Below, piece after piece: positions 54,827 to 64,000 of a stretch of DNA of 64,000 bases. Position 1 is the first letter of the stretch; the number at the start of each line of letters is the position of its first letter. A program made the translations under genes and the position numbers. The notes under the pieces are model-generated. The model was not told the origin of the DNA. It ran no database searches and saw only the letters and a list, made by a program, of their open reading frames with translations. Source of the stretch: Dendrolimus kikuchii (Eukaryota; Arthropoda; Insecta; Lepidoptera; Lasiocampidae); contig CM034391.1 in assembly GCA_019925095.2 (NCBI GenBank), positions 2,879,051 to 2,943,050 on the forward strand, read 5' to 3'.

Positions 54827-55463
54827 CTTCCGTCCCTGCTTTTAGCAGGGATGGAAGGTACACCGCTGATATAGAAAGAAGAGTGAATTTGGGGAATAGT
54901 GTGAATGGAGTGTTAGGTAAACTTGTAGGTGCTAAGAACCTCAGCCAGAAGGCCCAGCTAGCCGTACACAACGCGGTGCTGGTACCTACGCTCACGTATG
55001 GAAGCGAGAGTTGGGTATGGAAGAAAGAGCATGAAAGTAGAGTAAACGCGGTCGAGATGCGAGCACTGCGCAAAATCTGCGGAGTGACGCTTGCAGACCG
55101 TGTTCGTAATACCGAAGTAAGAAAGACAGTTGGTCTGAAAGAGAGTGTCGGGGTGAAGGTAAGGAAAGGAATGCTCCGGTGGTTCGGACATGTAGAAAGA
55201 ATGCATGATGAAAGAATGAATAAACAGATATACAATGCAAAAGTGGATGGATGCAGAAGTCGTGGAAGGCCACGACACACTTTCCATGATCAAATTGATC
55301 GTGTACTAGCAGTAGGTGATGTTAGGAGCCTTAAGAACAGACGAGCGTGCATGACAAGAGTTATGAATGTCAAAGAAGCAAGTGAGGTGTGTAAGAATAA
55401 GCCTAAATGGCGCTCTGTTGTTCGTGCCTACCCCGCAAGGGAACTGGCGTGAAGTTATGTATA
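54827..55463 (+). mobile_element. RTE-like LINE 3' end, 11-bp TSD (best copy)
   Basis: Open frame from the truncation point to a stop at 55450-55452: GRYTADIERRVNLGNSVNG, LTYGSESWVWKKEHESRVN, LRKICGVTLADRVRN, GMLRWFGHVERMHD, GRPRHTFHDQ, YPARELA. This is the region after the reverse transcriptase in RTE-like ORF2. TATTAAAAAGA flanks it at 54816-54826 and 55464-55474. The (ATGT) tail is short here. Transcription would run with METTL6. Confidence 0.85.
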
Positions 55464-55474
55464 TATTAAAAAGA

Positions 55475-55832
55475 ATAACCATGAAGGCTAACGCTGGAGC
55501 GAAGTGGAGTGGAGCTCCCATCTTAGCTTTGTAGTTTATTAGGCCAAAAATCACAATAAATATGATGAAAAATGCTAACCATTGATTTATAAAATGATTT
55601 GCATGTTCTATTAGCTCTAGCTGACCTACATTTCAATTCAATTTCAATTGCTATATTTTAAACTGTAATAGTACATATAGATATTTTCACATTGTTACAG
55701 AATGAAATTGAGTATTGGCATGGAGAGAACATTCATATTGGTAAGTTGGTATTATGATATGTTGTTGTTAACTCAACTCAAAATCTAAGATTCAATCTTG
55801 ATAGTTGACATATTTAATTATTTACTAAGTAT
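55475..55832. other. Intergenic DNA, one possible isolated exon
   Basis: 55701-55739 (NEIEYWHGENIHI) sits between a good acceptor (TTGTTACAG) and donor (GTAAGT), but no partner exon could be joined. Not called as a gene. Confidence 0.3.
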
Positions 55833-55833
55833 A

Positions 55834-56062
55834 CGGCCTCTGTGGTTGAGCGGGCTAAGCCTTTGCCGGCCTACCTCACTACAACTCAGAGGCTCCGGGT
55901 TCGATTCCTGGTATAGTAAATTTCGGAAACATTTACTGTGGTCTGGGTGTCTGGGATCGGCCCCAGAGTAGTCCGTTGTATATTACCCATAACACAAGCG
56001 TGACTTGCTTAATTTGGGGATATACAATTTGTGTGTTTGTCTGCCGATTATTATTATTATTA
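55834..56062 (+). repeat. SINE-1, full length reference copy
   Basis: A box TGGTTGAGCGGG at 55843-55854, B box GGTTCGATTCC at 55898-55908, a ~140-bp body, and an (ATT)n tail at 56047-56062. This intact copy defines the family used to interpret the split copy at 7190-8642. Confidence 0.85.
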
Positions 56063-56097
56063 TACTTAACATTTTCTATGGCAAGTCTTTAAATTTA

Positions 56098-56525
56098 TAT
56101 TGAAATTAAACATACATGAAAATTAAACAGTAGGGCAATCACTGGTTGGGATTTATACCACTCTTGGCCTAAAATTAAATGACAACTCTTTGAAACATGT
56201 TTCAGCCACTTTCAGCTTTAGTGGCCAGGTCCCAATCGTCTTCTTCGAGGCTAGCAACATGTTGGTAGTACTTAAACCACTTTTCAACTGTTGGCCTATC
56301 AACCCAACTCTTGGAATTTATATTGAAATGAAACATACATGAAAATTAACCAGTAGGGCAAATGCCAGTTGGGATTTATACCACTCTTGGCCTAGAATTA
56401 ATTGACAACTCTTGAGTTGTGTTTCAACCACTTTCAGCTTTAGTGGCCAGGTTCCAATGGTCTTCTTTGAGGCTATCAACATGTTGGTAGCACTGAAACC
56501 ACTAGATCTGGTGGCCCTTCAACTT
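56098..56525. repeat. Imperfect tandem duplication, ~225-bp unit
   Basis: Unit 1 (about 56098-56322) and unit 2 (about 56323-56525) share TGGGATTTATACCACTCTTG, TTTCAGCTTTAGTGGCCAGG and AACATGTTGGTAG in the same order. Non-coding. Confidence 0.75.
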
Positions 56526-56941
56526 GTCTTTTGTACTGAGACTATAAAAAAATTAAGATAATATTGCCATTTTAAAATCTTCAATCAAAATCCACTGAGC
56601 CTGTTTGAGACAATGTTTATAGGATATGTTGTACTGTTTATATTTTTATTATTTAATAACAAAATGATGACAGCGCAGTGCAGCTGAAAACCTTCAGTTA
56701 CCCTCACAATAGGTTTTCTTCAGCATAGGGCACAAATTGGCTTTTAATATTTAAATTACATTTTTCAAAATTTTAGCTTAGGGCACCCGTTGTGAGGTGT
56801 GATGCATAAAACTAATGCTTGTTTAAGCATACTGACCTATCATTGCATTTAAGTCATTGTGTACATCATTTCCTAGAATATTTATGAAGATTTCTTGTTT
56901 TAGGTAATTAAATATCTATAAAAACGCCTCGAAGATACATT

Positions 56942-59900
56942 ATGGTTGAATCACTGTTTGAACATGCAATACCTAATAGGTGAGTCTGTTAGTTTAGTTT
57001 TGATTTGCCGAGCTCGTTGTTCCTTAAATATTACTCAAAACGTGAATATATTTTGAACATGTAAGATATTAAATTAAATGGAGGATGTATAGTATGAGAT
57101 GTAATTAGGTAAGAGGTGTAAAGTGTATGTTGTGTGACGTCAGAGTCCGCGTCACGCGAACGCTCCAAGATGGCGGAGTTTAAATTCCCGGCATTCGATT
57201 GCAGTATCAAAGTTCTATTTTGGCTATTTATCAATGTAAATTTGTAGTTGAATAAGATATAAACAATGTATGCATATTCCTTATTCTTAAAAACATCGAT
57301 ATAGATAAAGTTCACATGATGATTTCATAGTTCATCTGATTGCTATGATGTATAACTGTTTTATGTCTTTCGCTCCTATCTGATAATTTTTAAATAAAAG
57401 TTTAATGTAATAATAAAAGCAAAACTATTTTAAACTGAGATCATCTATTTCAGATTATATATGAAGTTGAGGGATTATCTATATACCCAAAAGCAGTCTG
57501 GTAAGCACACATTAGTATTTTTTTTATTTCTGTGGCCTGTTTAATTGTATGTTCTGTTTGCATATTGAGCTCTTATCGCCATTTGGATTGATATTTTTTG
57601 TTGCAAAAGGTATTTTAACAATTATTTTGTTTTGAGACTATCTATTTAAGTTAGATTACACTATACTGAAAGTCAAAAAAACTAGTTAAAAATACATTTT
57701 GTATCAAAAAATTATATAATGCAGTCCAAATGTAGCTTACAATTAAATGGCGGTAAAGGCTCGACATAACAAGTATTTTTAGCCCTAATGTCAAGTAGCA
57801 CACACTAATAAACTATTATAAATCAGACTTATATATTTAATCTAGTTAGCTACATTTGTATATGAAAGTGAAACATTTCAGTCACTCTTTATTAAAATGA
57901 TGATTTTAGATAGGGACATCTGAATTCATAATGCTGTCAGCATAACTATCCTAACTGATTACAGCCCATAAATGTATGTTTTTAATTAAAATCGACATAG
58001 GAGTTACACTATGTTATTTTTTCTTCCACAGATGGGTGACAGTGCAATGTGGGTTATCATAATATTCAAAAAGGTAATTAGTTATGTTTCTTAGTTTTTA
58101 ACTGAAATTTTGTAAATTTTTTTTTTTTTCAATAATGTTTTATAAACAATTACATTGCCAAAATGTAATGCAGATTGTTGGCAGCTTATACCTTATAACT
58201 TCTGTTTTAATTATACATTTATTTATGTAAATTATTATATAAATTAAATTAACTTAATGAATCGTACCCAATTTTTGTATTAAGCCTTATATCATTTATT
58301 ACCGCTATGTAAAGTATACACCTTACCTCTTAAAATTCGAATTTAAAAAAAAGTAGGTAGTTCCGACAAGATCAGTCAAGTAGTTTTTTGTAATGGGGAT
58401 TATTTTCTATTCCTTTTTTATGGTTGCATTACCAAATTACGAAAACAGTCATTATCGTCAGCTCTATGGAAGCCTTCGTTGTGTGTGGATTATCAGGAAC
58501 TTGTCCGATTTTTAAATCCTGAACAGATGATGACTAGACCAATTCAGGTCTCCCTCAACAGAGCGAACCCAATATCAACCATGTTGACCAACCTTACACG
58601 TCTGATGTTTACTGCCTCATATTATAGCATTTTTATACATTTTACATGTATTAAAATATTTGTCTCTTTCTATTGTAGATTACAGCATCATAGAATGTGG
58701 ACTTACAGAATTGGAAGTGTGAAAAAGGTAAAAATATATTTTATTATAAAAATGTATTTCTACAAGGATTAAAGTATTTAATTTATTAGTTATTAATAAT
58801 TTAAACTGTGTATTACAATAGTAACTACTATTATATACATATTTACAAGTAAAAGATGTAGTCCAGATCACTTTCGGTGGGGAGCGTTCCCAAAATTAAA
58901 GTATTTTACTATTATTAGCAGGTCTGGATTCTGAAATGATTCTGATGCAATATTCATAAAATTTTGGGGTTTTATATTTGACGAGCTTGAACTTGCTACT
59001 CGCATGTACAAAGAAGTTATTTTATTTTATTTTTTTATTGCAGATCAGCAGACAGGCAGACGGCCCACTTGATGGACAGCGGTTACCATAGCCTATGGAC
59101 ATTTGCAACACCAAAGGTGCTACAAATGCGCTGCTGCTCTCTTAAGGGAGACTGGAACCTGGTCACTAATGCCGGAACACAACTCAAGGTTGTTATGGCG
59201 ACATACTTTAGACCAGGGGTGGTAGCCATCCAGTCGGGCAAATGTCCTACCACCTGACTGTGGGTTGTTCAGTCGCCTCTTACGACAGGCCGCCCGGCCG
59301 CTAGAAAATTGTATTCTTTCTCCGTTCCTGCGCGGATAGCTATTATATTTAACCCAGAGTTTATCCACTCGGTGTATGAAGCAGTTATTAAAATTCATAG
59401 CATTGAATAAAGATTCAATGTGCACCATTCTGAGTTCAGTTTTGTTGCGAAAGTGATGACCAGACCACATCAGGTCTCCCTCAACAGAGCGAACCCAATA
59501 TCAACCATGTTGACCACCCACTTGCGTCTGATTTTACCGTATACATTGTTCTTCACCCAGATTGCTTGTAGAATTTGATTTTAAACTATTTTTCGTTATT
59601 TTCAGCCATGTTTCAGCTGATCTCGATCTACTGAGAAAAATGGTATGTATTAAACTGTGATTCACTTTGATAATCATTTGTATTATATTTTACATCAATT
59701 TGCTTCAATACTTCTAACTGTAATAATAAGGAATATGGTCCGGAATATGTAAACTAATAGAAAATGATCGTAGCATTTTAAATTAGTAACTGGCCAGTTA
59801 TATAAAAGAATGGACAAAAAATTTCAATGACTGCTAGGTACGGGTCGGAGAAAGGGGAGAACAAGGAGAAGATGGAATTGATGGAAAGATGATCTCCCAA

Positions 59901-61832
59901 AAGCTTGGAGCGCACAAATGACATTCTGAGGAAGCCTATGCCAAGGCGGCAACATGACAGTTGTCAATGTGTTTAAAAAAACATTATAAAAACAAACATG
60001 TGTCTGGAAATGAAGGCTAATTTTGTTTATTTTATAACTGGCCAGTAAAGAATGTATCGAATTAAGTATTAAATTCATTGGGGTTATTTGAACGCCGCCA
60101 TTTTGGTGTATTTATTGTGAAAGTTGGTGATGTTGCATAGAATTTGCATTTTCTAAACTATAAAAAATCCAGTAAATCCGCCTCTATTCTCGATATGAAT
60201 GTGGACGTTGATGTAACGATTTAATTTCCCATAATAATATTTTTAAATTTGTCAACAATTAAAAAATAACTGAAGTGTACTTTACTTTACTCAAAAACAA
60301 TCAATATCATACAATGTTGCTAATTTTTAACCAATATTATAAAAATTTTAGTAATAAAACTGCACAGTCGAATATCGCCAGCGGTTACCACATCTTGATC
60401 AAATGATGACCAGGCCAATTCAGGTCTCCCTCAACAGAGAGAACCCAATATTACCATGTTGACCAACCTTACACGTCTGATTCTTAACACTAGATTTCTT
60501 ATTTATAATTTCCTTAAAATGTTGTTCTATAACCAATTATATTGTTTTAGATATATGCTTCAATCCCTTGGAGAAATTAAAGGAAGAATTGAAATATGGG
60601 ACATACCAAGCCATATTTACTCGGTAACAACATGAAGGCGAGTTGAGTTATATTAGATATTTTTATGGCCTTACCTATTTTATAAAATGACTGATTTTTA
60701 TAAAATTAATAGTTTTTGACGTGGTTCTTTCTTGAGTGGTCATCTTGACCTATTCAATACAAATAGATAGGGGATTATGACGCAGGTGCTTCAGGCCCAG
60801 TTCCTAATCTTACAACCGTTCATTTGCGTTACTATAAGTTAAAATTTTATATAATAAAGGTGGTGGCAGCCCTACCGGTTGCCACTTTTTTGTGAAGAAT
60901 ATATAGTATTTTTGTTTTTAAAATGTAAAACTGTACTTAGGGGGACACTTCATAAAGTTTTGCACTTTCATTATTTATAATATATATTATTTAAATTTTT
61001 CCATCTGTATTTTCATCACTTTTTTCAATATTGACCTCATTTAACAATCACGACATTTTATGTAATTTTTGTATAATATTTTTTTTTTTTGTATTTGTTT
61101 GAGCCATTTTTATTTTTTATTATATAAATTATTTCTTAGCTTCACTAAGAAACTAACTTAATTGATTAATGTATTAATTTTGTGTTTTATATTAGAGAAT
61201 ATAAATAATCATTAAAATAAGAACAAAAAAGAAACAATTGATTTAGGGATGAAAATTGGTATATTTTGTACTATATTACTTTTCTATAATACATAGTACA
61301 ATGGCTAAAATATAGTATGATACTATATATTATAGTCTGGGTGGCAACCCTACATAAGCTCTATACAAGTAATGTCAAAACTCAACCAATGTTTGGGCAA
61401 GAGAATGAACAGTAAGATATAGGAATCGGCCACTAAACTACCGTGACTTAAAAATGCTTGTTCTTAAGTCTCTAATATAACATGGAAATGTGTACCTCTA
61501 CTACATATTTTCTACAGAAGGAGACTGATAGCATTGTGTTTAAAACTGCTGGGGACAACACTTATTGTTACTTCAGTTATATAACTCACTACATTAAACA
61601 AATATTTATCATGTAGAATATTTCGATGAATTTTTGTTATATTAATAAAGGTATTTTTTCATTATAGGTGGTTGTTGGCGATTCCAGCTTTGAAGATGAG
61701 ATCAAGAAATTGTTGAAGTTGGTCGAGAATATTATTCTTAACAGAACAGATGAACAACTGTATTGCAGCATTGAGAACATATACAGAGAGAATTTTTATG
61801 TCGGCCGCTATGGCCAAATCCTAAACTATTAA
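56942..61832 (+). CDS. Unrecognised multi-exon gene (predicted)
   Basis: Six short exons join in one frame. E1 56942-56979 (MVESLFEHAIPNR; GTGAGT donor). E2 57454-57500 (LYMKLRDYLYTQKQS; GTAAGC). E3 58679-58718 (YSIIECGLTELE; non-ideal GTGAAA donor, while the alternative GTAAAA donor at 58728 leaves an in-frame stop). E4 59606-59642 (HVSADLDLLRKM; GTATGT). E5 60574-60623 (KLKEELKYGTYQAIFT; GTAACA; an earlier acceptor at 60550 changes frame). E6 61688-61832 (EDEIKKLLKLVENIILN, then LYCSIENIYRENFYVGRYGQ; stop 61830). Split codons at E1/E2, E2/E3, E3/E4 and E5/E6 give sensible residues. The product of about 125 residues is charged, probably helical near its end, with no signal peptide or membrane segment. 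I do not recognise the family. Confidence is highest for E1-E2-E3 and E6, lower for E5. Missing exons are possible. Confidence 0.5.
57130..57180 (+). promoter_or_regulatory. CpG patch with CRE and YY1-like motifs
   Basis: TGACGTCA (57135-57142), GCGTCACGCG (57149-57158) and AAGATGGCGG (57167-57176) cluster in AT-rich DNA. These match CREB/ATF and YY1 sites found at housekeeping promoters. It lies inside the first intron of the predicted gene, so it could be an alternative promoter or mark the true start. An ATG at 57170 opens only 26 codons and does not join to exon 2 in frame. Confidence 0.4.
58533..58605 (+). repeat. 75-bp intronic repeat, copy 1
   Basis: Core CAGGTCTCCCTCAACAGAGC followed by GAACCCAATATCAACCATG and ACGTCTGA, ending 73 bp before the E3 acceptor. 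Confidence 0.8.
59025..59338 (-). repeat. Family A retroposon, full length, in intron
   Basis: Minus-sense full copy with T-rich tail at 59020-59038, inside the predicted intron between E3 and E4. Confidence 0.75.
59457..59531 (+). repeat. 75-bp intronic repeat, copy 2
   Basis: Same core as copy 1, ending 74 bp before the E4 acceptor. Confidence 0.8.
59660..60395. other. Intronic AT-rich DNA; family C-like scrap at 60285-60370
   Basis: 60285-60370 resembles family C in minus sense (AATAAAACTGCACAGTCGAA). Nothing else identified. Confidence 0.4.
60403..60480 (+). repeat. 75-bp intronic repeat, copy 3
   Basis: Same core as copies 1 and 2, ending 70 bp before the acceptor at 60550. Confidence 0.8.
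60624..61667. other. Intronic AT-rich DNA, possible worn MITE
   Basis: TACCGGTTGCCAC (60873) and GTGGCAACCCTA (61350) are inverted and may be transposon ends. No coding sequence seen. Confidence 0.35.
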
Positions 61833-61889
61833 AATATATTGTAAAATTCCTTCATGTTTTACACTGTTTGACAAAAATTTGAAACCTAC

Positions 61890-62660
61890 AAAGGGTCTCA
61901 AAAAAACAAAAAACTTAAATACGAATAATGATGATGATGCTGTATCCTATTCTACGGTTGCGTATTGGGTGGCTGAATTTAAAAGAGGTAGATCCAAGTG
62001 ACACGCCTTCTGGGCAGCCTTAAACCTAAAATGTTGAGAATCTGGTTTTGGAAGACAAGAATAACTAAAACATATTTTGGTAGTGTTCAATCTATTCAAG
62101 ACAGGTGCCACTAATATTAACCAACGAAAACAAAAAGCGATGTTTGGAAATATCTATGTGTAATCTCGAAATGTTCCAGTGTGATCCGGATAATTTTGGT
62201 TGTTGCCTTGTCACCATGGATGAAATGTGGGTCCACCATTGCGATCCTGAAACTAAGAGACAAAACATGTCTTGGAAACGACCATCCTCTCCATCCATTA
62301 AGAAATTTGGAGTTGCTCCTACCGCTGGTAAAATTATGGCCTCAGTTATAGTGAAGGAATCCTTATTGATTACATGCCAAAAGGCCAGATGATTACTGAA
62401 CCCTATTATGCAAAAATTCCGGAAGTGTGTAAAGCAAATATAGAAAAACGACTTGGAAAACTGTCGTTGGGCGTGTTGTTCCTTCACGATAACGCTCCCG
62501 CTCATCGATCGGAAGTAGCGCTCCATATCTCTAGACTTGCCCCAAATAATTTTCACTTCCCAAAATTAAAAGAGGAAATTCGTGGAACTAAATTTCACGA
62601 TATTAACTGCCGTAGAGGTTTTCCGAGACTCAAGAAAAACAATTTTTTTCGCAAGTAATA
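61890..62660 (+). pseudogene. mariner-family transposase pseudogene
   Basis: Transposase remnant of a mariner cut-and-paste element. Recognisable pieces in shifting frames: VAYWVAEFKRGR near the N-terminal domain (about 61955-61990), TMDEMWVHHCDPETKRQ with the first catalytic Asp (about 62212), FGVAPTAGKIMASV, then in another frame YMPKGQMITEPYY and LFLHDNAPAHRS with the second Asp (about 62490). The third catalytic motif, normally SPDLAPSD in this family, is replaced by SRLAPNNFHF followed by FPKLKEEIRG, so its Asp is lost. There are at least two frameshifts. Terminal inverted repeats were not found. It follows directly after the last predicted exon of the upstream gene. Confidence 0.85.
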
Positions 62661-63705
62661 AGTAAGTTAGAAATGCGTATGTATTGCAATGGAGATTATG
62701 TACAAAAATAAAATATTTTTGTTAAAATTTTGCATTTTTTAATATTGATTCCAAGAACTTTTCGATTCACTCTCTTATATCGCTTCTTTGTTTGAATAAG
62801 TAGATTGCTTTCAGTTTTATTTATTGACACTACCAATACCAACCCGTTATAGTCAGAAGCGGGATTTCTGTTCTCACAATCGACAACGCTTTTAAAACCC
62901 ACAATGAAGCGATACAAAGAACATTACGGGTACTATGTACGATCCAAAAGAAACCGATCACAGGTGACTTGAGTTAGTCTATCCCAAATTCGTCGAAGCG
63001 TGGTGACAAACTCATAAAAAGAAAAGTTGAAGCAATACAAAGGTCTAAAGAAATGGGTCGAATTTTTAATAAACATACCTACGTATTTTCAAATTGAAAT
63101 AAATTTTTATAGCTAAAAATGCATGGGATGAAATGAGGAACTAGACAGCAAGTATGGGATTGGAATAAAGGGAGTGGACCATCAGAACGTGCACCAGCCG
63201 CGGGTCTCGAGTTGTTTGGGGGGGCAAAAGCTCTTAAAACGTCGCTCCTGTATTTTTACCTCTCCCATCAGACGCCTACTGATAGACAGGCCTCCGGGAA
63301 AGAATGCCACAATGACCAATCTATCGCTGCTCTTTCTGAATTATCTATTTTTTACAAATATACATATGAGGATGTGTAGGACTTATAAGTATTTTAATTT
63401 GTTTCCAAATATCACTTCATCCCTGCCGCACGCACGCTATTCGCACCCAAATGTAAGCGAGTTTCACTTGCCCACTGAACTGGTTGCCACGCACGCGTAC
63501 TTCTGCTTTTTACCTATGCCTACGCACCCCGCGAATAGTCATTTATATTTAAAGTACCGAACATCTCAGTGGTCAAAGTTGAGTTGTGTATTTGTCTGCA
63601 AAGTTGGAATTTGCCCCCCTAGATCCGGGGCCGACTCACTCATCGCACGAAACACGACAGTCTTCCAAAGAAAACCGTCTGACGCCGATGTTTTTTTTAT
63701 AGTGG
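62661..63705. other. Intergenic DNA, nothing recognised
   Basis: A 207-codon open frame at 63174-63797 has no recognisable motif and overlaps repeat DNA at its end. Not supported as a gene. Confidence 0.4.
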
Positions 63706-64000
63706 TACCAAAGTTTACCCCGCGGCTGCGCCGCGGGTCAACCTCTAGTGCGTGTCTCTTGTTTAAAGAGCAAGTAGTACAGGTTACATTGTATTAAGTT
63801 TTTATATATTTGCTCCCGAAAGATTCACTTCATTTTACATAAATGACAAAATAGATAACATGGATTAAGTGGACCAACTGGACCCAGTGGATCAAGTGGA
63901 CCCAGTGAGTCCAGTGGACCCAGTAGACCCAGTGAACGAAATGGACAAAATCACAATACCAGTCCCAGTTTCCGGGATAAACTTTACATAAATCTATCCC
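63706..64000 (-). mobile_element. Helitron-like element with 9-bp minisatellite (runs off window)
   Basis: Shares the 3' terminal hairpin (CCCCGCGGCTGCGCCGCGG) and subterminal block (CTCTAGTGCGTGTCTCTTGT; GATTCACTTCATTTTA) of the 12320-13950 element. It also shares the distal block CGGGATAAACTTTACATAAA, seen at 13669-13683. Between them is an (AGTGGACCC)n array at about 63868-63935. The 5' end lies outside the window. Confidence 0.65.

Noticed and set aside
55701..55739. Isolated exon-like sequence NEIEYWHGENIHI
   Set aside because: Good splice signals, but no partner exon or start could be joined. It could belong to an unseen transcript.
55834..55910. tRNA gene
   Set aside because: A and B boxes are present, but the fold is incomplete and the same unit is repeated with a common non-tRNA body and microsatellite tail, so it is a SINE.
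58033..58074. Possible exon (ATGGGTGACAG...) between TTCCACAG and GTAATT
   Set aside because: Open only in phase 0, but the preceding exon ends in a phase that creates a stop (GAT GGG TGA). It cannot join the gene model.
63174..63797. 207-codon open frame
   Set aside because: No recognisable domain, and it runs into the Helitron-like element at its end. Chance frame is the simpler view.

Overview
This is a 64 kb piece of an AT-rich insect nuclear genome, almost certainly a moth or butterfly. The evidence is one recognisable insect innexin, one METTL6-type tRNA methyltransferase with a spliced 3' exon, and a dense set of repeats typical of Lepidoptera: Helitrons ending CTAG-T, R1-clade and RTE-like LINEs, Penelope-like elements, tRNA-derived SINEs, and hAT, Harbinger and mariner relics. 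There are no bacterial-style operons, rRNAs or convincing tRNA genes.

Layout. 1-26 kb is intergenic and built of nested repeats: SINEs, a ~315-bp A-tailed repeat (called family A here), RTE-like LINE 3' ends, Helitrons (one with a ~930-bp minisatellite), Penelope-like fragments, a large imperfect inverted repeat near 17 kb, and unique AT-rich DNA. 26.4-28.7 kb holds the innexin 2 gene: GC-rich upstream region, uninterrupted 359-codon CDS and long 3' region. 29-42 kb is again repeats, including a Penelope-like reverse transcriptase fragment between inverted ribozyme-bearing arms. 42.2-45.3 and 49.7-51.7 kb carry two nearly identical 5'-truncated R1-clade LINEs on the minus strand. 52.2-53.1 kb is a hAT-like element lying just upstream of METTL6 (53,290-54,306, two exons). 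56.9-61.8 kb holds a small multi-exon gene whose exons join in frame but whose product I do not recognise. 61.9-62.7 kb is a broken mariner transposase. The window ends inside a second minisatellite-bearing Helitron-like element.

The cellular genes have unrelated jobs: a gap-junction channel, a tRNA m3C methyltransferase, and an unknown. The most coherent biology is the mobile elements. More than fifteen insertions still show target-site duplications (TSDs) or precise A|T insertion sites, and several are nested, so relative ages can be read. The most unusual signal is a hammerhead-ribozyme-like fold in the Penelope-like termini. Its catalytic core appears to carry a paired C3-to-G and G8-to-C exchange. 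Three 75-bp repeats lying 70-74 bp upstream of three successive splice acceptors in the unrecognised gene also deserve attention.
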